Shown here: piece by piece, positions 25,458 through 33,091 of the stretch
How the letters are laid out: the number at the start of each line of letters is the position of its first letter
Numbering within the stretch: the stretch's first letter is position 1
Origin: Alicycliphilus denitrificans K601
GTDB taxonomy: Bacteria > Pseudomonadota > Gammaproteobacteria > Burkholderiales > Burkholderiaceae_C
Assembly: GCF_000204645.1 (NCBI RefSeq)
Contig: NC_015422.1
Coordinates: 1,240,001 to 1,304,000 of the forward strand
Length of the DNA: 64,000 bases
Direction of reading: 5' to 3'
Made by a program: the position numbers and the translations under genes
Notes under the pieces: model-generated
Seen by the model: only the letters and a program-made list of their open reading frames with translations
Databases searched by the model: none
What the model was told of the DNA's origin: nothing

Positions 25458-25898
25458 ATGTACCCCTGGATCTTTTCGCTGCACCTGCTGGCCGCCACGG
25501 TCTGGACCGGCGGCCACCTGGTGCTGGCGCTGACGGTGCTGCCGCGCGCGCTGCGTTTGCGCAACCCCCAGGTGCTGCTCGACTTCGAGCAGGGCTACGA
25601 AAAGCTGGGCATGCCGGCGCTGGCCATCCAGGTGGCGTCGGGCCTGTGGATGGCGCTGCAGCTCGTGCCCGACTGGGGGCGATGGTTCAGCCCCGGCACG
25701 GCGCTCGAGCGCGCCGTGTCCGTCAAGCTGGCGCTGCTGGCCGGCACGGCGCTGGTGGCCGCGCATGCGCGCCTGCGCGTCATCCCCCGGCTCAATGCCC
25801 GGACGCTGCCGCTCATGGCCTGGCATGTGGCGGCGGTCACGCTGCTATCGGTGGGCTTCGTGCTCACGGGCATCAGCTTCCGCTACGGCGGGCTGTGA
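25458..25898 (+). CDS. CopD-like integral membrane protein
   Basis: A 146-residue protein with four hydrophobic segments: WIFSLHLLAATVWTGGHLVL, a second near ALAIQVASGLWMALQLV, a third near VSVKLALLAGTALVAAHA, and LMAWHVAAVTLLSVGFVLTG. The HLLAATVWTGGH arrangement (two His within or next to helix 1) and a conserved His-containing third helix (AAHARLRV) match the CopD domain. That domain occurs in copper-transport proteins and in small stand-alone relatives that may bind haem or copper. Function is not established. It is tightly packed with the reductase (2 bp) and with the DUF3820 gene (1-bp TGATG overlap). Confidence 0.75.
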   Translation: MYPWIFSLHLLAATVWTGGHLVLALTVLPRALRLRNPQVLLDFEQGYEKLGMPALAIQVASGLWMALQLVPDWGRWFSPGTALERAVSVKLALLAGTALVAAHARLRVIPRLNARTLPLMAWHVAAVTLLSVGFVLTGISFRYGGL

Positions 25899-26122
25899 TG
25901 GAGATCGCCGGCTGCACCGCGCAGCGCCTGCGGCTGCTGCTGGAGCGCGAGATGCCGTTCGGCAAGCACCGCGGCACGGTGATCGCCGACCTGCCCGCCA
26001 ACTACCTGCACTGGTTTGCGCGCGAAGGCTTTCCGCGTGGGGAGATCGGCCAGCTGCTGGCGCTGATGTACGAGATCGACCACAACGGCCTGCGCGAGCT
26101 GCTCGCGCCGTTGCGCGCTTAG
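25898..26122 (+). CDS. DUF3820 family protein
   Basis: A 74-residue protein with MPFGKHRGTVIADLPANYLH at about residues 20-39, the 'MPFGK--G--L-DLP--YL-WF' hallmark of DUF3820, a domain also fused to exonuclease proteins and annotated as a quorum-sensing-regulated virulence factor. The short remainder (WFAREGFPRGEIGQLLALMY) is helical. Its start overlaps the CopD-like stop by one base and its TAG shares bases with the convergent haemoglobin stop. No biochemical role is established. Confidence 0.82.
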   Translation: MEIAGCTAQRLRLLLEREMPFGKHRGTVIADLPANYLHWFAREGFPRGEIGQLLALMYEIDHNGLRELLAPLRA

Positions 26123-26490
26123 CCGAAATAGCCGCGGAACAGGTTGCGCGCAATGCCCTGGGCGGCTTGCTGCAGCTCGCGCGCCACCTCGGGCTCGAAC
26201 AGGGCGTCGGTCCGCTGTCCCCACAGGCGCAGCCAGATCGCGAAATGCCCGGGCTCCACGCCCTGCACGGCCATGTGCTTGCCGAACACGTCGCCCTTGA
26301 AGCTGCGCGCGCCCAGCGCCACCGTGCTCCAGAAGTCCACCATGCGCGCCAGGTGCGCGTCCCAGTGCGCGCCTATGGCGCGGTCGAACAGGGGGCCCAG
26401 CTGCGCGTCGGCGCGCACGTCGGCATAGAAGCCGTACACCAGCGCCGTGATGCTGTCCGCGTCCAGCGGGCGCTTGGCGGTGGTGTCCAT
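26119..26490 (-). CDS. Group III truncated haemoglobin
   Basis: A 123-residue globin of the 2/2 fold, group III (trHbP). Predicted haem residues: Tyr22 (B10, GFYADV), His46 (E7, WDAHL), His72 (proximal F8, FGKHMAV) and Trp86 (HFAIWLRLW). The segment FWSTVALGARSFKG is the typical C-E region. Group III globins bind O2 or NO tightly and in Campylobacter Ctb moderates NO and oxygen stress. It follows the Ric gene by 2 bp on the same strand, under the NsrR-like sites upstream of ric, so a role in NO defence or haem-NO chemistry is a reasonable inference. Confidence 0.9.
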   Translation of the reverse strand: MDTTAKRPLDADSITALVYGFYADVRADAQLGPLFDRAIGAHWDAHLARMVDFWSTVALGARSFKGDVFGKHMAVQGVEPGHFAIWLRLWGQRTDALFEPEVARELQQAAQGIARNLFRGYFG

Positions 26491-26492
26491 AC

Positions 26493-27224
26493 TCAGCTGC
26501 AGCCGCAGCCCGAGGAGCCGCAGCCGCCTTGCGCCGCGGCCTCGAACTGCGGGAACAGCACGTTGTTTTCCAGGTGGATGTGATTGACCAGGTCGTCGCT
26601 GAACTGGGCCAGGCCGGCATACAGCGCGCGCCAGGTGTTGCAGGCCTCGCGGGGCGGCGTGATGTCGTCGGTCAGGCGGGCGATCTGCTCCAGCGCCTCG
26701 CCATGGTCGGTGTGCTCGTGGCGCATCATGGCAATGGGCTGGCTCACGAAGCTGTTGCCGCCGGCGCGCAGCATGGGGAACAGCACGGCCTCTTCCTTGT
26801 GCATGTGCGCCACCAGCTCCTGCTCCATGGCTTCGAGCGCGTCGGCCAAGCCATGCGGGGTGTTCGGGTTGCTGCGGTGCACGGCCTCCACGCGGCGCGC
26901 CATGCGGATCAGCTCGGGCAGCTGGGCGCGGTGTACGTCGTGGTAGCGCGCGACGATGTGGTCGACCAGCTCGGACGGCGTGCCCGCGTCGGGCAGGGTG
27001 TTGGGGCGCTGCAGCGCCGACAGCTCGTCCACCACGGCCTGCAGGTCCAGGCCCTTGTCGCCGGCGGCCTGGCGCAGGCTCACCTGGCCGCCGCAGCAGA
27101 AATCGAGCTTGAGGCGCCGGAACACGGCCGTGGCGCCGGGCAACTGCACGGCGATCTGGCCTATGGCCTGGCTGGGGTCGATGGGGGAGGTTGCTGCGGC
27201 AGCGATGGCGTTCATGGTGGTCAT
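26493..27224 (-). CDS. ric: Iron-sulfur cluster repair di-iron protein (RIC/YtfE/ScdA)
   Basis: A 243-residue protein. The N-terminal ScdA_N (DUF542) domain has LKLDFCCGGQVSLRQAAGDK (Cys43-Cys44). The C-terminal hemerythrin-like four-helix bundle carries the iron ligands: HDVHRAQLPEL (about 96), HMHKEEAVLFPML (about 140), MMRHEHTDHGEAL (about 168) and NHIHLENNVLFPQF (about 215). RIC proteins restore Fe-S clusters damaged by nitric oxide and also reduce NO. The tail GGCGSSGCGCS adds four Cys, possibly a metal site. First gene of a two-gene operon with the haemoglobin, divergent from nsrR. ATG 27224 or 27215 may be used. Confidence 0.93.
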   Translation of the reverse strand: MTTMNAIAAAATSPIDPSQAIGQIAVQLPGATAVFRRLKLDFCCGGQVSLRQAAGDKGLDLQAVVDELSALQRPNTLPDAGTPSELVDHIVARYHDVHRAQLPELIRMARRVEAVHRSNPNTPHGLADALEAMEQELVAHMHKEEAVLFPMLRAGGNSFVSQPIAMMRHEHTDHGEALEQIARLTDDITPPREACNTWRALYAGLAQFSDDLVNHIHLENNVLFPQFEAAAQGGCGSSGCGCS

Positions 27225-27232
27225 TTGTCCGA

Positions 27233-27255
27233 AAGATTCATTTGATTTGCATATT
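27233..27255. promoter_or_regulatory. NsrR-like binding site 1
   Basis: Half-sites AAGATTCATTT (27233-27243) and ATTTGCATATT (27245-27255) flank a single base. Compared with the NsrR consensus (AAGATGCATTT-N-AAATGCATCTT), 10 of 11 and 8 of 11 positions agree. It lies 8 bp upstream of the ric start codon, inside the ric/nsrR divergent gap. Confidence 0.6.
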
Positions 27256-27264
27256 TTATTCTTT

Positions 27265-27287
27265 AAAATTCATCGTGTGTGAATCTT
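27265..27287. promoter_or_regulatory. NsrR-like binding site 2
   Basis: A dyad AAAATTCATCG-T-GTGTGAATCTT, whose right half reads AAGATTCACAC on the other strand, the same half-site as site 1. Each half matches the NsrR half-site at 7 of 11 positions. It lies 22 bp upstream of the nsrR start codon. Spacing from site 1 is 32 bp centre to centre, about three helical turns. Confidence 0.5.
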
Positions 27288-27309
27288 TTGGGCCGTTTGC
27301 GGCAACACC

Positions 27310-27801
27310 ATGCGACTGACCCAGTGGACCGATTACGCGCTGCGTGTGCTGATGTACTGCGCGGCCAGCCAGGAGCGCGAGCAGCCCGTGACCATCAGCG
27401 AGGTGGCCGAGGCGCATGGCATTTCGCGCAGCCATCTCACGAAGATCGTGCAGCAGCTTGCCGCCCAGGGTCTGCTGGACACCACGCGCGGGCGCGGCGG
27501 CGGCATGCGGCTGATGAAGCCCGCGCACGAGATCAACCTGGGCGCGATCGTGCGCATGACCGAGACCGACTTCGACATGGTCGAGTGCTTCAACGCAGAG
27601 CTCAACCAGTGCCGCATGAGCAGCCACTGCCGGCTGCAGTCCGTGCTGTCCAACGCCACGCGCGCCTACCTCGCCGTGCTCGACGGGCTCAGCGTGGCCG
27701 ACCTGGTGGCGCCGCAGCCGGCGGCGAGCCAAGGCGCCAGGGCCTCCACCCAGGCCATGCGCTGGGTGCCGGGCCTGCCGCAGGTCGTGCGAAGTGTTTA
27801 A
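27310..27801 (+). CDS. nsrR: Rrf2-family nitric-oxide-sensing repressor NsrR
   Basis: A 163-residue repressor. The winged helix occupies residues 1-70 (MRLTQWTDYALRVLMYCA, ISEVAEAHGISRSHLTKIVQ, GRGGGMRLMKPAHEINLG). The Fe-S ligand cysteines are Cys93, Cys101 and Cys107 in VECFNAELNQCRMSSHCRLQ, the C-x7-C-x5-C spacing of NsrR rather than IscR. NsrR binds a [4Fe-4S] or [2Fe-2S] cluster; nitrosylation releases DNA and induces NO-defence genes. It is divergent from ric and the haemoglobin, with two matching dyads between, so auto-control and control of that operon are likely. Confidence 0.92.
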   Translation: MRLTQWTDYALRVLMYCAASQEREQPVTISEVAEAHGISRSHLTKIVQQLAAQGLLDTTRGRGGGMRLMKPAHEINLGAIVRMTETDFDMVECFNAELNQCRMSSHCRLQSVLSNATRAYLAVLDGLSVADLVAPQPAASQGARASTQAMRWVPGLPQVVRSV

Positions 27802-27802
27802 G

Positions 27803-27860
27803 GTAAAAATGGATAAAACGCTTATCTGGTAAGCGCTTGTAGCTATTTTTTATGTAGTGA
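27803..27860. repeat. Dispersed repeat, copy 6
   Basis: AAAACGCTTATCTGGTAAGCGCTTGTAGCTATT followed by a T-rich stretch and GTAGTGATTG matches the stem, the GCTAT box and the T-run of the family. The left GGCC box is replaced by ATGGATAAAA. It starts 2 bp after the nsrR stop. Confidence 0.8.
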
Positions 27861-28101
27861 TTGCAGGCCCTGGCCCTGCCCTTGGCCCCGGGCCTGCGGC
27901 CGCTGTGCCCGCGGGCCGCGGCCATCGCCTGGCGGGGTGCCCGGCCCGCCATCGTGCTTGCCTCGCAAGCGGACACCATTGTCGGATTTATTTACCTGTT
28001 CAAAGCCGGGGCAAGGTGCTACAAGGGTCTCACACGGCAATTGGATGCCGAGCAACTTCGCGGCGCTGCCCGTCACCGGAGTGCCGCCACAGGAGGCCCT
28101 T
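27861..28101. other. Non-coding leader region of prkA
   Basis: About 240 bp with no gene I can support. The left part is extremely GC-rich; an AT-richer patch (TTGTCGGATTTATTTACCTG around 27977-27996) could hold the prkA promoter. AGGAGG at 28091-28096 is the prkA ribosome binding site. Open frames through it lack codon structure or homology-like sequence. Confidence 0.4.
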
Positions 28102-30024
28102 ATGGATGCCATCAGCAACTACGCTGCACGCTATGTCCGCTTGCGCGAAGAGGAGATGTCGATCGACGAGTACCTCGCCCTGTGCCAGCGCGATCCCATG
28201 GCCTATGGCAGTGCTGCCGAGCGCATGCTCGCTGCCATCGGCGAACCCGAGATGGTGGATACCAGGAGCGACCCGCACCTGTCGCGCCTGTTCGCCAACA
28301 AGGTGATCCGCCGCTACCCCGCCTTTGCCGAGTTCTACGGCATGGAGGATGCGATCGAGCAGGTGGTGAGCTTCTTCCGCCATGCCGCCCAGGGACTGGA
28401 GGAGCGCAAGCAGATCCTGTACCTGTTGGGCCCGGTGGGCGGGGGCAAGAGTTCGATCGCCGAGCGCCTCAAGCACCTGATGCAGAAGGTGCCGTTCTAC
28501 GCGCTCAAGGGCTCGCCGGTGAACGAGTCGCCGCTGGGCCTGTTCGACGTGGCGGAGGACGGCCCGGTGCTGGAGGAGCAGTTCGGGATCCCGAGGCGCT
28601 ACCTGCAGCACGTACTCTCGCCTTGGGCCGTCAAGCGCCTGGACGAGTACGGCGGCGACATACGCAAGTTCCGCGTCGTCAAGCGCTACCCCAGCATCCT
28701 CAAGCAGATCGCTATCGCCAAGACCGAGCCGGGCGACGAGAACAACCAGGACATCTCCAGCCTGGTGGGCAAGGTGGACATCCGCAAGCTGGAGAACTTC
28801 GCCCAGGACGACACCGATGCCTACAGCTACTCGGGCGGCCTGTGCCTGGCCAACCAGGGGCTGCTGGAGTTCGTGGAGATGTTCAAGGCGCCCATCAAGG
28901 TGCTGCACCCGCTGCTCACGGCCACGCAGGAGGGCAACTACAAGGGCACGGAGGGTTTCGGCGCCATTCCGTTCGACGGCCTGGTGCTGGCGCACAGCAA
29001 CGAGAGCGAGTGGAAGGCCTTCCGCAACAACCGCAACAACGAGGCCTTCCTCGACCGCATCTACATCGTCAAGGTGCCCTACTGCCTGCGCGTTTCCGAG
29101 GAGGTGAGGATCTACGAGAAGCTGATCCGCGAATCGTCGCTGGCCAACGCCGTGTGCGCGCCCGGCACGCTCAAGATGATGGCCCAGTTCGCCGTGCTCA
29201 CGCGCCTGAAGGAGCCCGAGAACTCCAGCATCTTCAGCAAGATGCAGGTCTATGACGGCGAGAGCCTCAAGGACACCGACCCGCGCGCCAAGAGTTACCA
29301 GGAGTACCGCGACTACGCCGGCGTGGACGAGGGCATGTCGGGCATCTCCACGCGCTTCGCCTTCAAGATCCTGTCCAAGGTCTTCAACTACGACAGCACC
29401 GAGGTGGCGGCCAACCCCGTGCACCTGATGTACGTGCTGGAGCAGCAGATCGAGCGCGAGCAGTTCCCGGCCGAGCTGGAGACCAAGTACACCGGCTACA
29501 TCAAGGAATACCTGTCGCCGCGCTACGCCGAGTTCATCGGCAAGGAGATCCAGACAGCCTACCTGGAGAGCTACAGCGAGTACGGCCAGAACATCTTCGA
29601 CCGCTACGTCACCTACGCCGACTACTGGATCCAGGACAGCGAGTACCGCGACACCGACACCGGCGAGGTGTTCGACCGCAATGCGCTCAATGCCGAGCTG
29701 GAGAAGATCGAGAAGCCCGCGGGCATCGCCAACCCCAAGGACTTCCGCAACGAGATCGTCAACTTCGTGCTGCGCGCGCGCGCCAACAACCAGGGCAAGA
29801 ACCCGAGCTGGACCAGCTACGAGAAGCTGCGCCTGGTGATCGAGAAGAAGATGTTCTCCAACACCGAGGAGCTGCTGCCCGTCATCAGCTTCAACGCCAA
29901 GGCCAGCGCCGAGGATGCGCGCAAGCACGAGGACTTCGTCACCCGCATGGTGGCCAAGGGCTACACCTCCAAGCAGGTGCGCCTGCTGTGCGAGTGGTAT
30001 CTGCGCGTGCGCAAGAGCAGCTGA
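28102..30024 (+). CDS. prkA: PrkA family AAA+ serine protein kinase/protease (YeaG)
   Basis: A 640-residue protein. The N-terminal AAA+ module has the Walker A LLGPVGGGKSSIAERLKHLM at about residues 108-127 and an ATPase core with ALKGSPVNESPLGLFDV, GLVLAHSNESEWKAF and NNEAFLDRIYIVKVPY. The C-terminal PrkA domain spans the last 250 residues (FNAKASAEDARKHEDFVTRM near the end). Known homologues (E. coli YeaG, Bacillus PrkA) respond to nitrogen starvation and stationary phase and have been reported as a kinase or a Lon-like protease. It forms the conserved trio with yeaH and spoVR. ATG 28102 has a strong AGGAGG; open frame upstream is not part of the family. Confidence 0.95.
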   Translation: MDAISNYAARYVRLREEEMSIDEYLALCQRDPMAYGSAAERMLAAIGEPEMVDTRSDPHLSRLFANKVIRRYPAFAEFYGMEDAIEQVVSFFRHAAQGLEERKQILYLLGPVGGGKSSIAERLKHLMQKVPFYALKGSPVNESPLGLFDVAEDGPVLEEQFGIPRRYLQHVLSPWAVKRLDEYGGDIRKFRVVKRYPSILKQIAIAKTEPGDENNQDISSLVGKVDIRKLENFAQDDTDAYSYSGGLCLANQGLLEFVEMFKAPIKVLHPLLTATQEGNYKGTEGFGAIPFDGLVLAHSNESEWKAFRNNRNNEAFLDRIYIVKVPYCLRVSEEVRIYEKLIRESSLANAVCAPGTLKMMAQFAVLTRLKEPENSSIFSKMQVYDGESLKDTDPRAKSYQEYRDYAGVDEGMSGISTRFAFKILSKVFNYDSTEVAANPVHLMYVLEQQIEREQFPAELETKYTGYIKEYLSPRYAEFIGKEIQTAYLESYSEYGQNIFDRYVTYADYWIQDSEYRDTDTGEVFDRNALNAELEKIEKPAGIANPKDFRNEIVNFVLRARANNQGKNPSWTSYEKLRLVIEKKMFSNTEELLPVISFNAKASAEDARKHEDFVTRMVAKGYTSKQVRLLCEWYLRVRKSS

Positions 30025-30068
30025 CCGGGACCCGGCACCGACGCGCCGGGCCATGCATGGGGACACAG

Positions 30069-31337
30069 ATGGCATTGCATATCATCGACCGCAGGCTCGC
30101 AGGCAAGAACAAGTCGGTGGGCAACCGCGAGCGCTTCATCCGCCGCTACAAGCAGCAGATCGCCGAGGCGGTGCGCCGCGCCGTGGACAAGCGCGACATC
30201 CGCCACATCGAGCAGGCCGAGAACATCACCATCCCCAGGAAGGACATCCGCGAGCCGGTGTTCCGCCATGGCTCCGGCGGCATACGCGACACCGTGCACT
30301 CGGGCAACCGCGACCACGTGCGCGGCGACCGCATCGCCCGGCCCCTGGGCGGCGGGGGCGGGTCAGGCTCGCAGGCCAGCGACAGCGGGGAGGGGGAGGA
30401 CGACTTCACCTTCACCCTCACCAAGGAAGAGTTCATGCAGATCTTCTTCGAGGATCTTGCCCTGCCGCGCATGCTGCGCACCCACCTGGGCGAAACGCCG
30501 CAGTACAAGACGCGCCGCGCCGGCTACAGCCACGACGGCACGCCGCACAACCTGGCGGTGCTGCGCACCATGCGCGGCGCCTTGGGCCGCCGCATCGCCC
30601 TGACCAAGGCGCCGCATCGCGAGCTGCAGGCGCTGCAGCAGGAACTCGACGGGCTGTTGGCGCAGGACGACGGCACCAGCGAGGCCGTGGCCGAGCTGCA
30701 GCAGCGCATAGACGCCCTGCGGGAGCGCATGGCCAGGGTGGCCTTCCTCGACCCCATAGACCTGCGCTTTCGCAACCGCACCAAGCTGCCCGTGCCCAGC
30801 AGCCAGGCCGTGATGTTCTGTGTGATGGACGTCTCCGGCTCCATGGACCAAGAGCGCAAGGACTTGGCCAAGCGCTTTTTCATCCTGCTGTACCTGTTCC
30901 TCACGCGCCACTACGAGAAGATCGACATCGTCTTCATACGCCACCACACCCAGGCCGCCGAGGTGGACGAGGACGCGTTTTTCCACTCCACCGAGAGCGG
31001 CGGCACCGTGGTCAGCAGCGCCCTGGTGCTGCTCGACCAGATCATGCGCGCGCGCTACCCCGCGGGCGACTGGAACATCTACGTGGCCCAGGCCAGCGAC
31101 GGCGACAACTTCCACGACGACGGCGGCAACTGCCGCAGCCTGCTGGCCGACAGGATCCTGCCCCTGGTGCGCTACTTCGCCTACGTGCAGGTGGCGCAGG
31201 AGGAGCAGAATCTGTGGGACGAATACAGCCAGCTGCCGCCGCTGTTCCCGTACTTCGCCATGCGCAAGGTGTCCGGGCCGGGCGACATCTATCCCGTGTT
31301 CCGCGACCTGTTCAAGAAAGAGGGGGCTGTGGCATGA
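30069..31337 (+). CDS. yeaH: YeaH/DUF444 family VWA protein
   Basis: A 422-residue protein. The basic N-terminus (MALHIIDRRLAGKNKSVGNR) and GSGGIRDTVHSGNRDHVRGD are DUF444 hallmarks. A Gly/Ser/acidic linker follows, and the C-terminal half is a von Willebrand A domain with an intact MIDAS, CVMDVSGSMDQ (about residue 255), plus ESGGTVVSSAL and ASDGDNF. E. coli YeaH works with YeaG; the VWA domain suggests metal-dependent protein binding or assembly. ATG 30069 fits the family start, with ATG 30057 as an alternative. It overlaps spoVR by ATGA. Confidence 0.94.
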   Translation: MALHIIDRRLAGKNKSVGNRERFIRRYKQQIAEAVRRAVDKRDIRHIEQAENITIPRKDIREPVFRHGSGGIRDTVHSGNRDHVRGDRIARPLGGGGGSGSQASDSGEGEDDFTFTLTKEEFMQIFFEDLALPRMLRTHLGETPQYKTRRAGYSHDGTPHNLAVLRTMRGALGRRIALTKAPHRELQALQQELDGLLAQDDGTSEAVAELQQRIDALRERMARVAFLDPIDLRFRNRTKLPVPSSQAVMFCVMDVSGSMDQERKDLAKRFFILLYLFLTRHYEKIDIVFIRHHTQAAEVDEDAFFHSTESGGTVVSSALVLLDQIMRARYPAGDWNIYVAQASDGDNFHDDGGNCRSLLADRILPLVRYFAYVQVAQEEQNLWDEYSQLPPLFPYFAMRKVSGPGDIYPVFRDLFKKEGAVA

Positions 31338-32965
31338 ACCTCTCGCAATACCCCGTGCTGCAGCGCCGCGCGGGCCGCCAGTCCTGGAAGCAGTCCGTAC
31401 CCGGGGAGCGCCACCAGCGCGGCGTGCCCCGTTCCCCGCTGCCGGCGGGCAAGCGCCCGGCGCATCCCCTGCCGGACCCCAGCGACTGGACCTTCGAGCT
31501 CATCGAGCGCTACCACGCGGCCATCGCCGCCACGGCCGAGCGCTACGGGCTGGACACCTATCCCAACCAGCTGGAGGTGATATCGGCCGAACAGATGATG
31601 GACGCCTACGCCAGCGTGGGCATGCCCGTGGGCTACCGCCACTGGAGCTACGGCAAGGAGTTCCTGGCGACCGAGCGGCGCTACCGGCGCGGCCACATGG
31701 GGCTCGCGTACGAGATCGTCATCAACTCCAACCCCTGCATCAGCTACCTGATGGAGGAGAACACTACCGCCATGCAGGCGCTGGTGATCGCCCACGCGGC
31801 CTATGGGCACAACAGCTTCTTCAAGGGCAACTACCTGTTCGGCATGTGGACGGACGCGGGCAGCATCATCGACTACTTGGTCTATGCCCGCGACTTCGTT
31901 TCCCAATGCGAGGAACGCTACGGCCTCGATACCGTGGAGCAGTGGATCGACTCCTGCCACGCCCTGGCCAACCTGGGGGTGGACCGCTACCACCGCCCGT
32001 CCAAGAAGAGCTTGGCGCGCGAGCGCGCCGAGCGCGAGCAGCGCGAGGCCTACGCCCAGCAGCAGGTCAACGTGCTGTGGCGCACCCTGCCGGCGCGCCC
32101 GGGCAAGGGCGACAGCGCCGTGCAGGAGAGCGAACGCTTTCCGAAGGAGCCCGAGGAGAACATCCTGTACTTCATCGAGAAGAACGCGCCCCTGCTCGAG
32201 CCCTGGCAGCGCGAACTCGTGCGCATCGTGCGCAAGATCGCCCAGTACTTTTACCCGCAGCGCCAGACCCAGGTGATGAACGAAGGCTGGGCCACCTTCT
32301 GGCACTACACCCTGCTCAACACCCTGTACGACGAGGGCTGGCTCACCGACGGCGTGATGATCGAATGGCTCTCGTCGCACACCAACGTGATCTACCAGCC
32401 GCCCGCGGGGCACCGCGCCTACAGCGGCATCAACCCGTACGCCCTGGGCTTCGCCATGTACCGCGACATCCGGCGCATCTGCCAGGACCCCACCGAGGAA
32501 GACCGGCGCTGGTTCCCCGACATGGCCGGCACGCCCTGGCTGCCGGCGCTGCACCACGCCATGCAGAACTTCAAGGACGAGAGCTTCGTCGGCCAGTTCC
32601 TGAGCCCGAAGCTGATGCGCGACATGCGCCTGTTCGCCATCCACGACGATGCCAGCGAGCGCGAACTGCTGGTCAGCGCCATCCACGACGAGGACGGCTA
32701 CCGCCAGCTGCGCCAGACCCTGTCGCAGCAGTACGACCTGGGGGTGCGCGAGCCCAACATCCAGGTCTGGAACGTGAACCTGCGCGGCGACCGCTGCCTG
32801 ACCCTGCGCCACACCCAGTACCAGGGCCGGCCGCTGGCCGACGACGCGCTGGAGGTGCTCAAGCACGTGGCGCGGCTGTGGGGCTTCGGCGTGCGGCTGG
32901 AGACTGTCAGCGGCGATGGCGAGATGCCGGTGCTGCTGCACAGTGTGCCGGCGCCGCCGGCCTGA
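31334..32965 (+). CDS. spoVR: SpoVR family protein (YcgB)
   Basis: A 543-residue soluble protein with the SpoVR signatures VISAEQMMDAYASVGMPVGY, HWSYGKEF, NSNPCISYLMEENTTAMQAL, HAAYGHNSFFKGNYLF, MNEGWATFWHYTLLN and AYSGINPYALGFAMYRDIRR. The clusters of His, Glu and Asn (for example H-x-x-Y-G-H-N, N-E-G-W-A-T-F-W-H) look like metal-binding sites, but no activity is established. In Bacillus the family acts in spore cortex formation; in Gram-negatives it accompanies PrkA and YeaH. Start ATG overlaps the yeaH stop, showing one operon. Confidence 0.95.
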   Translation: MNLSQYPVLQRRAGRQSWKQSVPGERHQRGVPRSPLPAGKRPAHPLPDPSDWTFELIERYHAAIAATAERYGLDTYPNQLEVISAEQMMDAYASVGMPVGYRHWSYGKEFLATERRYRRGHMGLAYEIVINSNPCISYLMEENTTAMQALVIAHAAYGHNSFFKGNYLFGMWTDAGSIIDYLVYARDFVSQCEERYGLDTVEQWIDSCHALANLGVDRYHRPSKKSLARERAEREQREAYAQQQVNVLWRTLPARPGKGDSAVQESERFPKEPEENILYFIEKNAPLLEPWQRELVRIVRKIAQYFYPQRQTQVMNEGWATFWHYTLLNTLYDEGWLTDGVMIEWLSSHTNVIYQPPAGHRAYSGINPYALGFAMYRDIRRICQDPTEEDRRWFPDMAGTPWLPALHHAMQNFKDESFVGQFLSPKLMRDMRLFAIHDDASERELLVSAIHDEDGYRQLRQTLSQQYDLGVREPNIQVWNVNLRGDRCLTLRHTQYQGRPLADDALEVLKHVARLWGFGVRLETVSGDGEMPVLLHSVPAPPA

Positions 32966-32970
32966 AGCGC

Positions 32971-33038
32971 GTTTTTATCGAAATTGGCCTCTAGGGCTTT
33001 TCCAACAAGCGCTGGCAGCTATTGAAAAAATAGTGAGA
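32971..33038. repeat. Dispersed repeat, copy 7
   Basis: TTTTTATCGAAATTGGCCTC, TAGGGCTTTTCC, AACAAGCGCTGGCAGCTATT and AAAAAATAGTGAG follow the full consensus; the left stem arm has decayed (AGGGCTT). It begins 5 bp after the spoVR stop. Confidence 0.85.
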
Positions 33039-33040
33039 AA

Positions 33041-33069
33041 CAAAAAAGCGCTGCCCACGGGCAGCGCTT
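33041..33069 (-). terminator. Intrinsic terminator of metQ
   Basis: On the minus strand a 9-10-bp perfect stem (GCGCTGCCC / GGGCAGCGC, plus strand 33048-33056 and 33059-33067) with a very short loop is followed by TTTTTTG. It lies 22 bp beyond the metQ stop. It would not work for spoVR on the plus strand, where no T-run follows. Confidence 0.88.
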
Positions 33070-33091
33070 CTGTGCTGGGCAAAGAAGTTGG

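Noticed and set aside
27861..28101. A small protein gene between nsrR and prkA
   Set aside because: Open frames exist, but they have no ribosome binding site, no codon-position bias and run into prkA out of frame.
28030..30075. A 681-codon minus-strand open frame opposite prkA
   Set aside because: Same reason: the plus-strand protein is an unmistakable PrkA, and the reverse frame has no recognisable motifs.
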